A stretch of DNA of 64,000 nucleotides from an uncultured Dysgonomonas sp. (GCF_934668725.1 NZ_CAKUOF010000009.1:1-64000); one strand, 5' to 3'. Shown: positions 44,358 through 53,737, numbered from the stretch's first letter. Notes: generated by a model not told the origin, from the letters alone. Made by a program: numbers and translations.

Positions 44358-46130
44358 TTATTGCCCTTTAAATTGAGCTGTTTTTATAGCCCATGCTATT
44401 GCGTTAGCTGTGAATATCGAGTTGTAAACAGTATACCGTGTAGCTCCTCTTCCATAATTGGTTTTGGGGATAGGATACTTGTTGGCATCGATATTAAATG
44501 GACATATTGTTGTTGATGTAGGAGCATTATTTGCGGCAGAGTTAAATCCACCGTCTGCAACAAAAATGAGATTCAACGAATTATGTTTAAATGCAGTGAT
44601 ACCACCTGTTCCGGCATTACCTGCCGAAATATCTTGATCATTAGAATATACAGTTATTGAACTGGTCGGAATATTATAAATGGCTCTAGTCTGAGAAGCA
44701 TCTTCCCCCCATTGTAATCCTCTGATATCACCAAATGGTCCGTTTAATATTTCATCATTCATAATTGGATATCTGTATACTGCTCCTGCGGCATTAACAA
44801 GGGTTCCGGATATAGATGTATTGGCAAACAGGCGTTGAAGTATTCTTGTTCCTCCAGCTTCTTCCATAAAAGCAAGTATAATTCCACCTTTAGCAAGATA
44901 GTCCACAAGTAAGTCCGCCATGGCTACAGTTGGATCCCACCAAACTCCCATAATGATGAAGTCAGGATTTTGATTCAAGGCGGTTTGTAGCTGAGCCAAA
45001 CTTGGAGAAAAATCTCCCGGGCTTATAAACTCAAAACCTTCTGCTTTGATCAGACTGTTTTCCTGAGTTCCGAAGTTAGCTTGGGCAGTTATCATTTGAT
45101 TAGAATACGCTGTTCCACTAAAATTGTATCCATATATATTAGCATAAGTTCCAATGCTTAAAACCTTTTTCTTTGTATATGCTATTGTTACAGTTGCCGA
45201 GCATGTTGTTACATCCGATTTACTATTAGATGTAATTGTGAATCTTTTTGGATCCATAGATGTAGGGGTTCCCGTTCCATACAATGTTACCACTTGATTG
45301 GTGCCTCCTATAAGTATACCCGAACCGGAAAAGCTAATGCCATCTACCGTATTGGTGGTGATGATATAACTGGCTCCCGAAGCAGCGGGGTCTACAGCTA
45401 ATGTCATTGTAATAGTATTTGAGCCGGTCAACGGTGTGTTAATTTTGTATACCCCGTTTACTTTTGTTGCACTACAGTTCATAGTGTATAGAGGCTTTAT
45501 ACTGGAGTCCTCAATTGGAATGAAAACAGAACAACCTGATAGGACATCATTTAACGATATCTTTACTTCATTGCCTTGAGTACCTGTTGGTGTAGGAGTT
45601 GTTGGTGTTCCAGCTCCCGGTACAATAATATTATAGTTTCCGGTAGCTAAAAACTCACCGGAGGTAGTAAAGTAGTATCCATTTGCAGGATCTGGCATTG
45701 CCGTAATATTATAAGTTCCTACTTTTGTAACTTTTACGGGTACGGTAATGTAATTGGCCGGGGTTAATGCTGTTGCAGATAAATATTGTCCTGATACAGT
45801 TACGGCATTACAGTCTGTAATTTCGAATTCAGCTTTTCCTATTTTTCCACAAACACTTTTCCATTCTTTTTCAATTTTGTGCCAATAGTTAAAACAGTCT
45901 TCGTCTGTATTAAAAATCAGTAAGCTTTGCTGATTGGTAGTCGTGGGTTTGATAAGATCTCTTTGAGCCTCTGTCATTCTTGGTACTAACATTCCCTTTT
46001 CTGAACTAACTATTTCTAATATAGCTTTTTCATCGGGTTCTTCGGTATTTATTCCTACCTGTCCATATGAAGGTACAAAATAAATAGCAGAAAATATAAA
46101 AACAAGTAATACCTTAATTGTCATTTTCAT
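44358..46130 (-). CDS. Secreted repeat protein with GATase/ThuA-like end
   Basis: This 590-residue protein has a signal peptide (cleaved near SYGQ). Residues 25-95 carry the Bacteroidetes cell-surface start VGINTEEPDEKAILEI, SEKGMLVPRMTEAQR and DEDCFNYWH. Two tandem Ig-like repeats of about 100 residues follow (about 105-205 and 212-318). Each has the pattern Cys-x-A-x-x-V-x-G-x-Y, an NxIT strand, GTPT and a closing S-x-C or T-x-C, which suggests one disulfide per repeat. From about 325 the chain resembles a flavodoxin/GATase-like fold (KKVLSIGTYANIYGY, PDFIIMGVWWDP, FVADGGFNS). Function unknown; surface exposure is likely. Confidence 0.8.
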   Translation of the reverse strand: MKMTIKVLLVFIFSAIYFVPSYGQVGINTEEPDEKAILEIVSSEKGMLVPRMTEAQRDLIKPTTTNQQSLLIFNTDEDCFNYWHKIEKEWKSVCGKIGKAEFEITDCNAVTVSGQYLSATALTPANYITVPVKVTKVGTYNITAMPDPANGYYFTTSGEFLATGNYNIIVPGAGTPTTPTPTGTQGNEVKISLNDVLSGCSVFIPIEDSSIKPLYTMNCSATKVNGVYKINTPLTGSNTITMTLAVDPAASGASYIITTNTVDGISFSGSGILIGGTNQVVTLYGTGTPTSMDPKRFTITSNSKSDVTTCSATVTIAYTKKKVLSIGTYANIYGYNFSGTAYSNQMITAQANFGTQENSLIKAEGFEFISPGDFSPSLAQLQTALNQNPDFIIMGVWWDPTVAMADLLVDYLAKGGIILAFMEEAGGTRILQRLFANTSISGTLVNAAGAVYRYPIMNDEILNGPFGDIRGLQWGEDASQTRAIYNIPTSSITVYSNDQDISAGNAGTGGITAFKHNSLNLIFVADGGFNSAANNAPTSTTICPFNIDANKYPIPKTNYGRGATRYTVYNSIFTANAIAWAIKTAQFKGQ

Positions 46131-46561
46131 AAATAGGGTACTTAATCCGTTAATTGTCTTTTATTTGTTGTCGTCGATCTGATTTTATGTGCAAAGATAA
46201 TCTGATTTATAATATAAAACGTGTTATTTTTACGCAATTGATTTTATTAACAAATTTAACGATTTTTGTATTTAGTATAATATGTTTATATATAAACGTT
46301 TATCTTTCTATTTTGTTAGTTTTATGTAAGTGTTAAATCTTGATTTGAGGAGATATAGTTTTAAATCAAGACGAATATTTTCTACTTTTAAAGTTGTTTG
46401 AGCTTGTTTTTTATGATAGAATTGCTTGGAAATCAGTTTTGAAATTGATCTTTTACTTTTACGAATACGATGTTTATAATATATTGTTTGTGGGGTATAT
46501 ATGAAAAGAGATACCAAAGTTTGATATCTCTTTTACCTGTTTCTAATCAAGGCATTATAGC
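46131..46561. other. AT-rich intergenic region before the secreted repeat gene
   Basis: A -7 box TATCTTTG (46199-46192, minus strand) lies about 60 bp before the secreted gene. The rest holds a 12 bp palindrome ATAAACGTTTAT (46292-46303), an inverted repeat TCTTGATTT/AAATCAAGA (46338-46346 with 46363-46371) and the metG terminator. Short open frames here look like chance. Confidence 0.5.
46504..46534 (-). terminator. Terminator of metG
   Basis: AAAAGAGATA pairs with TATCTCTTTT around an 11-base loop, 28 bp after the metG stop. Confidence 0.8.
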
Positions 46562-48601
46562 TCATCCAACCTTACTGCCCGGAGTAATTATGGCTGATGG
46601 TTGAATCAAAGATAAACTGCCATCGCTGTTCTCGGCGGAAAGCAGCATTCCGCAAGATTCTATACCACGAAGTTTTCGGGGCTCAAGATTGGCAATGAAA
46701 CAAACTTGTTTACCTATTAAATCCTCGGGTTTATACCATTGTGCAATTCCAGATATGATTGTTCGTTTTGAAATACCATCATCTATAAGGAATTGCAATA
46801 ATTTGTCTGCTTTAGGCACTTTTGTACATTCAAGAACAGTTCCTATACGAATATCAATCTTTTCGAAATCTGGAAACTGAATAGATGGTTTTATTGGAGC
46901 TGCTTTATATGCTGAAGCTTCATTTGCTTTTTTAGTATCTTGGAGTTTTTGAATTTGTTGTTCAACTGTTTCGTCTTCTATCTTTGCAAAAAGTAAATCG
47001 GGTTGGTTTAATACATGCCCTACCGAAAGAATATCAGTCCGTCCCAATTGTCCCCACTCTAGATGTTCTATATTGAGAAAACCTTTTATTTTTTTTGCAC
47101 TGAAAGGCAGGAATGGTTCAAAAGCAATAGCCAGATTAGCTGTGATTTGAAGAGCTATATTCAGAATAGTTTCAGTACGTGGCATATCTGTTTTTGCTGT
47201 TTTCCAAGGTTCGGTATCTGCCAAATATTTATTACCGATACGTGCCAGATTCATAGCTTCTTTCAAAGCATCACGGAATCTGTAGTTGTCGAGATATTTT
47301 TCAACGTTTTGTTTAACGTCTGCAAATTCAGCAAGGGTTTCTCTGTCATAATTGGTCAGTTCATGAATTGCAGGAACTTTTCCGTCAAAATATTTTTGAG
47401 TAAGAACTAGTGCTCTATTTACAAAATTACCTAGTATTGCAACAAGCTCGTTGTTATTACGGGCTTGAAAATCTTTCCATGTAAAGTCATTATCTTTAGT
47501 CTCAGGAGCGTTTGCGGTTAAGACATAACGCAGAATGTCTTGCTGACCGGGAAATTCCTCTAAATACTCATGTAACCATACTGCCCAATTGCGTGAAGTT
47601 GATATCTTATCTCCTTCGAGATTTAAGAATTCATTTGCAGGAACATTTTCGGGAAGGATGTATGACCCGTCGGCTTTCAACATGGCCGGAAATACAATAC
47701 AATGGAAAACAATATTGTCTTTTCCGATAAAATGTACTAGTTTGGTATCTTCCGATTTCCACCATTTTTCCCAGCTGTCGGGCAGAAGTTCTTTTGTGTT
47801 TGATATATATCCGATAGGAGCATCAAACCATACGTATAGTACTTTGCCTTCGGCTCCTTTGAGAGGAATTGGAACGCCCCAATCTAAGTCACGGCTTACG
47901 GCACGAGGTTGTAATCCCATGTCTAACCACGATTTACATTGACCATAAACATTCGATTTCCATTCTTTATGGTCTTCGAGAATCCATTGCTTTAACCATA
48001 CTTCATGTTTATCAAGAGGCAGATACCAATGTTTCGTTTCTTTAAGTATAGGAGTTTTTCCTGTAATTGTCGATTTAGGATTTTTTAAATCGTTCGGGCT
48101 TAATGATGTTCCGCACGATTCGCATTGATCTCCATAAGCATTCGGATTTCCACAATGTGGGCATTCTCCCATAATATATCTATCGGCTAAAAACATTTTA
48201 GCCTCAGGGTCGTAATATTGTTCGCTTGTTTTTTCTTCGAACTCTCCTTTATTATATAATTTAAGGAAAAAGTCAGATGCAGTTTCTTTATGTATTTCAG
48301 AACTGGTTCGTGAATATATATCAAAGGCAATACCAAACTCTTCGAAAGATTTTTTGATAATTCCATGATATTTATCTACTATATCTTGAGGTGTTACACC
48401 TTCTTTTTTTGCACGTATAGTAATAGGAACACCATGTTCGTCCGAACCTCCCACATGTATAACTTCCTCTCCTTTGAGACGTAAATATCTTACATATATA
48501 TCAGCAGGTATATATACTCCTGCGAGATGACCAATATGTACAGGGCCATTTGCATAGGGGAGAGCGGAAGTGACTAATGTTCGGTTATACTTTTTATTCA
48601 T
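46562..48601 (-). CDS. metG: Methionyl-tRNA synthetase
   Basis: It charges tRNA-Met. It has 679 residues from the ATG at 48601. The in-frame ATG at 48658 lies at the -7 box and is rejected; the true start gives MNKKYNRTLVTSALPYANGP. The class I motif is HIGH itself (GPVHIGHLAG), the zinc knuckle is CPHCGNPNAYGDQCESCG, and the KMSKS loop reads KISTS. The C-terminal 110 residues form an EMAP/Trbp111-like tRNA-binding domain (FEKIDIRIGTVLECTKVPKA), as usual in Bacteroidetes. Confidence 0.97.
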   Translation of the reverse strand: MNKKYNRTLVTSALPYANGPVHIGHLAGVYIPADIYVRYLRLKGEEVIHVGGSDEHGVPITIRAKKEGVTPQDIVDKYHGIIKKSFEEFGIAFDIYSRTSSEIHKETASDFFLKLYNKGEFEEKTSEQYYDPEAKMFLADRYIMGECPHCGNPNAYGDQCESCGTSLSPNDLKNPKSTITGKTPILKETKHWYLPLDKHEVWLKQWILEDHKEWKSNVYGQCKSWLDMGLQPRAVSRDLDWGVPIPLKGAEGKVLYVWFDAPIGYISNTKELLPDSWEKWWKSEDTKLVHFIGKDNIVFHCIVFPAMLKADGSYILPENVPANEFLNLEGDKISTSRNWAVWLHEYLEEFPGQQDILRYVLTANAPETKDNDFTWKDFQARNNNELVAILGNFVNRALVLTQKYFDGKVPAIHELTNYDRETLAEFADVKQNVEKYLDNYRFRDALKEAMNLARIGNKYLADTEPWKTAKTDMPRTETILNIALQITANLAIAFEPFLPFSAKKIKGFLNIEHLEWGQLGRTDILSVGHVLNQPDLLFAKIEDETVEQQIQKLQDTKKANEASAYKAAPIKPSIQFPDFEKIDIRIGTVLECTKVPKADKLLQFLIDDGISKRTIISGIAQWYKPEDLIGKQVCFIANLEPRKLRGIESCGMLLSAENSDGSLSLIQPSAIITPGSKVG

Positions 48602-48655
48602 AGAATGATAGTAGTTATAAAAATAAAAAAGCCTTTTTGTTTCGAAAAAGACTTG

Positions 48656-48663
48656 CAAATATA
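48656..48663 (-). promoter_or_regulatory. -7 box of metG
   Basis: TATATTTG on the minus strand, 54 bp upstream of the ATG at 48601. No good -33 box. It fixes the shorter metG start. Confidence 0.5.
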
Positions 48664-48700
48664 CTAAGTTCTAGATAAATCCAGCTCTCTTATAGAGATA

Positions 48701-48736
48701 AAAAAGAGGTGTACCCTTTTGAATACACCTCTTTTT
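48701..48736 (-). terminator. Terminator of rng
   Basis: AAAAAGAGGTGTA pairs perfectly with TACACCTCTTTTT around a 10-base loop, immediately after the rng stop. Confidence 0.9.
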
Positions 48737-48737
48737 A

Positions 48738-50312
48738 TTATTTGAGTTCAATCTCTTGTTTGAGATCTATTTCCTCTTTGTTCTGATCGAAGAATCGATA
48801 TTCTAGAAATGCTAAACTCTGGTCTGGAATAATCTTCATTCCAAAGCCATATTTCCACTTCCATCTTAATTTCAAGGATGGGAATCCTTTGTCAATAAAT
48901 GCTGCAACATAAGGGTGTACATGCAGGGTGAATTTCTTCACATTTAGTTTTTGAACTAAATAACTTATCTTAGATCGTAAAGAATCTGTAAATAAAATAG
49001 ATGGTTTTATCTCACCTTTTCCAAAGCATGTAGGGCATGTTTCGGTAGTATCTACTACCATTTCGGGGCGTACACGTTGACGTGTGATTTGCATCAGCCC
49101 AAATTTGCTCAATGGCAATATATTATGTTTTGCCCTATCATTAGCCATTAACTCCTGCATTCTTGCAATCAGCTTGCTGCGGTGCTCTCCTTCCGACATG
49201 TCGATGAAGTCGATAACAATAATTCCTCCCAGATCGCGGAGGCGTAGTTGTCGGGCAATTTCTTCTGCAGCTGCCGAGTTTACTTCCCATGCATTGTTTT
49301 CCTGTCCTGCTTCTTTATTTTTTGATCTGTTACCGCTGTTTACATCTATTACGTGTAAAGCCTCGGTATGTTCTATAATCAAATAAGCACCGTTGCGGAA
49401 CGTTACGGTTTTCCCCAGAAGTGCTTTGATTTGTTTTGTGACAGCAAAATTGTCGAAGATAGGTAGTTCGTCTGTATAAAGCTTAACGATATCTCTTTTC
49501 TCAGGATCTATAATACTGATATAATCCCTGATTTGGTTATGTACTTCCTTGTCATTTACATGAATAGCTTGAAATGATGGGTTGAATACATCCCGAAGGA
49601 GTCCCACAATACGTCCGGTTTCTTCATATATTAATGTAGGAAGTTTTTCCTTTTGAATTTTAGGAAGATTGTCCTCCCAACGCTTCACCAACGTTTTAAG
49701 TTCGTTATCGAGTTCGATAACTTTTTTTCCCTCGGCTACTGTACGAACTATTACACCGAAGTTTTTAGGCTTTATACTTTGAATGAGTTGACGAAGTCTG
49801 GCTCTTTCTTCTTTGGATTTTATTTTTTGAGAGATGGATACCTTGTCATTGAAAGGTATCAGTACCAAAAACCTGCCTGCGAATGACAATTCCGATGTTA
49901 GTCTCGGTCCTTTGGTTGAGATAGGTTCTTTGGCTATTTGCACCAATATTTCCTGCCCTACTTTGAGTACATCACTAATACTGCCATCCTTATCGATGTC
50001 TGCTTCGAGCGGCATCTTAGGGATTAGCGGGAATTTTTTTGTGTCGGCTAAGGCTTGTTTGTAGAATTTATCTACAGATTTGAATTGTGGACCTAAGTCT
50101 AAGTAGTGAAGAAATGCATCTTTTTTGTACCCAATGTCTATAAAAGCAGCATTCAATCCGGGCATAAGTTTTTTTACTTTTCCGGCATAAATGTTGCCAA
50201 CTGCAAACGATATATCTCTTGCCTCTTTCTGAAGTTCGACAAGTTTCTTGTCTTCCAAGACGGCAATAGAAATCTCTTGCGATTGAACATCAACTACAAG
50301 TTCGCTATTCAT
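48738..50312 (-). CDS. rng: Ribonuclease E/G family endoribonuclease
   Basis: RNase G processes rRNA and decays mRNA. This 524-residue protein has an S1-like domain near the N-terminus (VGNIYAGKVKKLMPGLNAAF, KDAFLHYLDLG) with an insertion, the 5'-sensor/RNase H-like part, the metal-binding DNase I-like motif ALHVIDVNSGN and GGIIVIDFIDM, and the zinc-link TCPTCFGKG. It lacks the long C-terminal scaffold of RNase E. It follows HU and the 30-residue basic peptide on the same strand but behind a terminator. Confidence 0.95.
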   Translation of the reverse strand: MNSELVVDVQSQEISIAVLEDKKLVELQKEARDISFAVGNIYAGKVKKLMPGLNAAFIDIGYKKDAFLHYLDLGPQFKSVDKFYKQALADTKKFPLIPKMPLEADIDKDGSISDVLKVGQEILVQIAKEPISTKGPRLTSELSFAGRFLVLIPFNDKVSISQKIKSKEERARLRQLIQSIKPKNFGVIVRTVAEGKKVIELDNELKTLVKRWEDNLPKIQKEKLPTLIYEETGRIVGLLRDVFNPSFQAIHVNDKEVHNQIRDYISIIDPEKRDIVKLYTDELPIFDNFAVTKQIKALLGKTVTFRNGAYLIIEHTEALHVIDVNSGNRSKNKEAGQENNAWEVNSAAAEEIARQLRLRDLGGIIVIDFIDMSEGEHRSKLIARMQELMANDRAKHNILPLSKFGLMQITRQRVRPEMVVDTTETCPTCFGKGEIKPSILFTDSLRSKISYLVQKLNVKKFTLHVHPYVAAFIDKGFPSLKLRWKWKYGFGMKIIPDQSLAFLEYRFFDQNKEEIDLKQEIELK

Positions 50313-50398
50313 TTTCTATTACTTGTGACTATTAAAATTTGTACCGATACAGTTTTTAGGCTGTATATTCATAAGACTATGATATTCTGAAATGCACA

Positions 50399-50441
50399 AA
50401 GAACAAACTTAAAATTTTATGATAGATTTAAGTTTGTTCTT
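50399..50441 (-). terminator. Terminator of the HU/basic peptide unit
   Basis: A 15 bp perfect stem, AAGAACAAACTTAAA with TTTAAGTTTGTTCTT, with a 13-base loop. It lies 33 bp after the small gene's stop. Confidence 0.85.
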
Positions 50442-50473
50442 GTTACTTTTTCTAAAATAAGACATGAAAAAGA

Positions 50474-50566
50474 TTATTTCTTCTTTTTATGTCTGTTTTT
50501 TCTAAGTCTTTTTTTGCGTTTGTGTGTAGACATTTTATGTCTTTTTCTTTTTTTACCGCTTGGCAT
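50474..50566 (-). CDS. 30-residue basic peptide of the AURKAIP1/COX24 (mS38-like) type
   Basis: A tiny gene of 30 codons plus stop: MPSGKKRKRHKMSTHKRKK is its start and a run RLRKNRHKKKK its end. By count 21 of 30 residues are Lys, Arg or His. The pattern matches the AURKAIP1/COX24 domain found alone in Bacteroidetes, homologous to mitochondrial ribosomal protein mS38. Such peptides sit in the small ribosomal subunit. It lies 31 bp after HU and before the shared terminator, so the two are probably co-transcribed. It is too short for usual gene finders. Confidence 0.88.
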   Translation of the reverse strand: MPSGKKRKRHKMSTHKRKKRLRKNRHKKKK

Positions 50567-50597
50567 ATCTTTTATATTTTAGAAATTAATACTCTAC

Positions 50598-50873
50598 TTA
50601 CTTTTTGACTTGATTTACAAAAACTTTAGCAGGTTTGAATGATGGAATATTGTGCTCTGGGATAATGATTGTTGTATTCTTTGAGATATTACGAGCAGTT
50701 TTTTGAGCACGCTTTTTCACAACAAAGCTGCCAAAACCTCTCAAATATACATTCTCGCTTTTACTTAGAGAGTCTTTTACTACTTCCATAAAAGATTCCA
50801 CGGCTGTTAGAACGGTTGCCTTATCGATGCCAGTATTTTTAGCAATTTCGTTAACGATATCTGCTTTTGTCAT
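50598..50873 (-). CDS. HU-family DNA-binding protein
   Basis: A nucleoid protein of 91 residues that bends and compacts DNA. The N-terminal helices (MTKADIVNEIAKNTGIDKAT) and the arm region VYLRGFGSFVVKKRAQKTARNISKNTTIIIPEHNIPSFKPAK are typical; in the DNA-inserting position the usual GRNP is replaced by ARNISKN and the proline is absent. It has its own -7 box and is likely highly expressed. Confidence 0.95.
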   Translation of the reverse strand: MTKADIVNEIAKNTGIDKATVLTAVESFMEVVKDSLSKSENVYLRGFGSFVVKKRAQKTARNISKNTTIIIPEHNIPSFKPAKVFVNQVKK

Positions 50874-50916
50874 TTTTGTATTTCCTTTTATTGTTAATTA
50901 CTAATTTTTTGGACTG

Positions 50917-50924
50917 CAAATATA
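50917..50924 (-). promoter_or_regulatory. -7 box of the HU gene
   Basis: TATATTTG on the minus strand, about 44 bp before the ATG; the -33 box is not clear. Confidence 0.5.
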
Positions 50925-51009
50925 TAGCTTTTTTATTTCCTTTAAAAATAAATGAAAGGCATTTTTCATTAAAAACTCATTATTTTCTCATTGTACTCCA
51001 ATATTGAAG

Positions 51010-51017
51010 TATCTTTG
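51010..51017 (+). promoter_or_regulatory. -7 box of mutY
   Basis: TATCTTTG with a TTG 16 bp upstream (50991-50993), a little closer than usual. It lies about 40 bp before the mutY start. Confidence 0.5.
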
Positions 51018-51056
51018 TGTCGGATTTAACTAAAAATCAGATTTAAATATTCATAA

Positions 51057-52160
51057 TTGGAAACAAGTCATTTAGATATCAAAAGTAACGATTATTTTAT
51101 TAGTCATATATTAATAAGGTGGTATGATCGAAATAAAAGGGATTTGCCTTGGCGCGAAACTAAAGATCCTTATTTTATTTGGTTGTCCGAAATAATCTTG
51201 CAACAAACACGCGTTATTCAGGGATATGATTATTATATGCGGTTTACAGAAGCATTTCCAACAGTTGCTTCTTTGGCAAATGCGGATGAAGATGAAGTAC
51301 TCAAGTTATGGCAAGGGTTAGGTTATTATAGTAGAGCCCGTAATTTGCATACTGCTGCTAAAATGATAATGTCTCAATATGGAGGCATGTTCCCTTCCAA
51401 GTATGAGGATATATTATCATTGAAAGGGGTGGGGGGATATACTGCGGCGGCTATCGGTTCATTTGCTTTCGAATTGCCACATGCCGTGGTAGATGGTAAC
51501 GTTTTTAGGGTGTTATCTCGTTTGTTTGCCATAAGTACGCCTATTGATACTACTCAAGGGAAAAAGTTGTTTACCGATCTAGCCAATGAGCTTTTGGATG
51601 TAAATAATCCCGGAGGACACAATCAGGCGATAATGGAATTTGGAGCGTTGCAGTGTGTGCCTGCTTCTCCGAACTGCTCGGTTTGCCCTTTGTCTGATAT
51701 TTGTATGGCATTCGGTCAAGCGAAAGTATCGTCTTATCCGGTGAAGCAGGGAAAGACCAAAGTCAAAGAACGGTATTTTAATTATCTGGATATTCGTGTT
51801 GGGTCTTCCATGTTTCTAAATAAGCGTACCGGTAATGATATCTGGAAAAACTTGTATGAACTACCTCTTATTGAGACTGAAGAAAAACTGACGTTGGATG
51901 AATTGCAGAAGACAGATGCATTCCGTGCAATATTTGATAATGCCGGCGATATATCAGTTCATCCAATGGGAATAACTTTAAAGCATGTCTTATCTCATCG
52001 AATAATTTATGCCAATTTTTATACAATCGAAATAACGAAAGATATATTAATAAAAGAGCAGTTTCTAAAGATTGATAAAGCTGATTTGTTTGATTTTGCT
52101 ATCTCTAGACTGGTTGATCGCTACTTTGAACACCTTAATCAGGGTGATTTATTCGCGTAA
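51057..52160 (+). CDS. mutY: A/G-specific adenine glycosylase, TTG start
   Basis: MutY removes adenine mispaired with 8-oxoguanine. The protein has 367 residues. An in-frame stop sits just before, and the first usable codon that keeps the N-terminal helix is TTG at 51057; there is no ATG before the conserved NKRDLPWRETKDPY. The HhH motif is LKGVGGYTAAAIGSFA, the catalytic Asp lies in VVDGNVFRVLSRL, and the 4Fe-4S loop is C-x6-C-x2-C-x5-C (CVPASPNCSVCPLSDIC). The C-terminal part is the NUDIX-like 8-oxoG reader. It is divergent from HU. Confidence 0.94.
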   Translation: METSHLDIKSNDYFISHILIRWYDRNKRDLPWRETKDPYFIWLSEIILQQTRVIQGYDYYMRFTEAFPTVASLANADEDEVLKLWQGLGYYSRARNLHTAAKMIMSQYGGMFPSKYEDILSLKGVGGYTAAAIGSFAFELPHAVVDGNVFRVLSRLFAISTPIDTTQGKKLFTDLANELLDVNNPGGHNQAIMEFGALQCVPASPNCSVCPLSDICMAFGQAKVSSYPVKQGKTKVKERYFNYLDIRVGSSMFLNKRTGNDIWKNLYELPLIETEEKLTLDELQKTDAFRAIFDNAGDISVHPMGITLKHVLSHRIIYANFYTIEITKDILIKEQFLKIDKADLFDFAISRLVDRYFEHLNQGDLFA

Positions 52161-52166
52161 GAGTTG

Positions 52167-52174
52167 TATATTTG
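52167..52174 (+). promoter_or_regulatory. -7 box of the phosphatase gene
   Basis: TATATTTG, 26 bp before the ATG. The -33 region shows only TTT. Confidence 0.4.
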
Positions 52175-52199
52175 TGTCATTTTGTAATTAAAAAGAAAG

Positions 52200-52691
52200 A
52201 TGGTGGAAAGAAAAAAATACAAAATATTGTTCGTTTGCCTCGGAAATATATGTCGCTCTCCGGCAGGGGAAGGGATAATGAAAAATATTATTTCAAAGAA
52301 GGGATTAGATGATAAACTGGAGGTGGATTCTGCAGGAACATCAGGATATCACGATGGTGATCTGCCGGACCATCGTATGAGGCGTCATGGGGCACGTAGA
52401 GAGTACGTGTTTGATTCGCTTTCCCGAAAATTTACGGTTAATGATTTTGACGACTTCGATATCATTCTGGCTATGGATGATAGCAACTATAGTAATGTAA
52501 TGAGATTGAGTCCCGATTTGGAATCACAGAAGAAGGTACACCGTATGGTCGAGTTTTCCCAGAAGCACGGCTACGATCATATTCCCGATCCATACTACAT
52601 GGGAGCAGATGGTTTTGAATTAGTTTTAGATTTATTGGAAGATGCCTGTGATGGGTTGATGAAACATATCGAGAAAACGGTACTTAAGTAG
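52200..52691 (+). CDS. Low-molecular-weight protein-tyrosine phosphatase
   Basis: The protein has 163 residues with the phosphate-binding loop CLGNICRSP (Cys13, Arg19) right after the first strand, the motif DSAGTSGYHDG, and the general-acid Asp in the DPYYMG loop (about residue 129). Such enzymes remove phosphate from protein tyrosines, in many bacteria from kinases of capsule export. No Wzc-type kinase is visible in the window. A DMT transporter gene follows after 114 bp. Confidence 0.95.
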   Translation: MVERKKYKILFVCLGNICRSPAGEGIMKNIISKKGLDDKLEVDSAGTSGYHDGDLPDHRMRRHGARREYVFDSLSRKFTVNDFDDFDIILAMDDSNYSNVMRLSPDLESQKKVHRMVEFSQKHGYDHIPDPYYMGADGFELVLDLLEDACDGLMKHIEKTVLK

Positions 52692-52805
52692 AGAAGATCT
52701 GTTCGAAACATATTCCTGTAAGAGTAAAAGTTGTGGTATTTGGATAAGTATGGGGTATTATTTGCCCTTAAAAGCCCGAAGAAGGGTTGAGAAAGAGATA
52801 GAATT

Positions 52806-53711
52806 ATGAATAATAAGTCAATAAAAGGTATTTTGCTTGTTGCAATTGGAGCTTCAAGCTATGGAATTGTAGCTACATTTATAAAAAAAGGGTTAGCGGA
52901 TGGCTTTACTACAGCCGAGCTTACATTTGCGCAAGCATTTGTAGGAGCTTTTACGCTGATTCTATTAAATCTTATTTTTAGCAGAATTTCTCCATCGGGG
53001 GGGGTCAATCGTCCTCCTCGTAAAGATATTTTTAAACTTCTGTTGGGAGGTATTCCTTTGGGGCTGACCAGTACGTTTTATTACCTGTCGTTGAGGTACA
53101 TTCCCGTTTCGGTATGTATCGTTATGCTAATGCAGTCGGTATGGATAGGTGTTGTTGTGGATCTTTTGGTAAATAAAATAAAACCAACTCCAATTAAACT
53201 AGTTTCTATCATTATTGTGCTAATAGGTACTGTATTAGCAACCAATGTTTTGAATGCAGATGTTGAACTCGATTGGCGTGGTATTTTTTGGGGATTTCTG
53301 GCTGCAATCTCTTATAGTCTCACATTTCTTGTAACAAATAATATTGCTACAGGTTACCGTCCGATGGTACGCAGTATGTTTATGCTGATAGGCTCTTTAA
53401 TAATGGTATCTATGGTGTGGGGGTACTCGTTGATGCAAAAATTCGATCCCAGTGTTTTATGGACTTGGGGGCTTATTTTGGCATTCTTCGGAACAGTTCT
53501 TCCACCTTTGTTGTTTACAAAGGGTATGCCTTTAGTTGGTGTGGGGCTGGGCGGTATTATCGCTTCTATAGAGCTTCCCGTTTCGGTAACTATGGCTTAT
53601 TTGTTTATACATGAGACTGTCAATGTGTATCAATGGATAGGCATTGTTTTAATTCTTTTTGCAATAGCATTAATGAACATTTCGTTTATCAAAATGTTGA
53701 AACCTAATTAA
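52806..53711 (+). CDS. EamA/DMT-superfamily transporter
   Basis: This 301-residue protein has about ten hydrophobic segments in two EamA repeats (each near 140 residues). The first starts LLVAIGASSYGIVATFIKKG and the second DWRGIFWGFLAAISYSLTFL. The substrate cannot be read from the sequence; family members export or import small metabolites such as amino acids. It seems to be a single gene with no strong terminator after it. Confidence 0.9.
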   Translation: MNNKSIKGILLVAIGASSYGIVATFIKKGLADGFTTAELTFAQAFVGAFTLILLNLIFSRISPSGGVNRPPRKDIFKLLLGGIPLGLTSTFYYLSLRYIPVSVCIVMLMQSVWIGVVVDLLVNKIKPTPIKLVSIIIVLIGTVLATNVLNADVELDWRGIFWGFLAAISYSLTFLVTNNIATGYRPMVRSMFMLIGSLIMVSMVWGYSLMQKFDPSVLWTWGLILAFFGTVLPPLLFTKGMPLVGVGLGGIIASIELPVSVTMAYLFIHETVNVYQWIGIVLILFAIALMNISFIKMLKPN

Positions 53712-53737
53712 ATGTTAAGTTTTTGATGATTTGCTGT

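Noticed and set aside
46154..46336. 60-residue hydrophobic plus-strand frame
   Set aside because: T-rich DNA translated as Leu/Phe/Ile; it overlaps the promoter of the secreted repeat gene.
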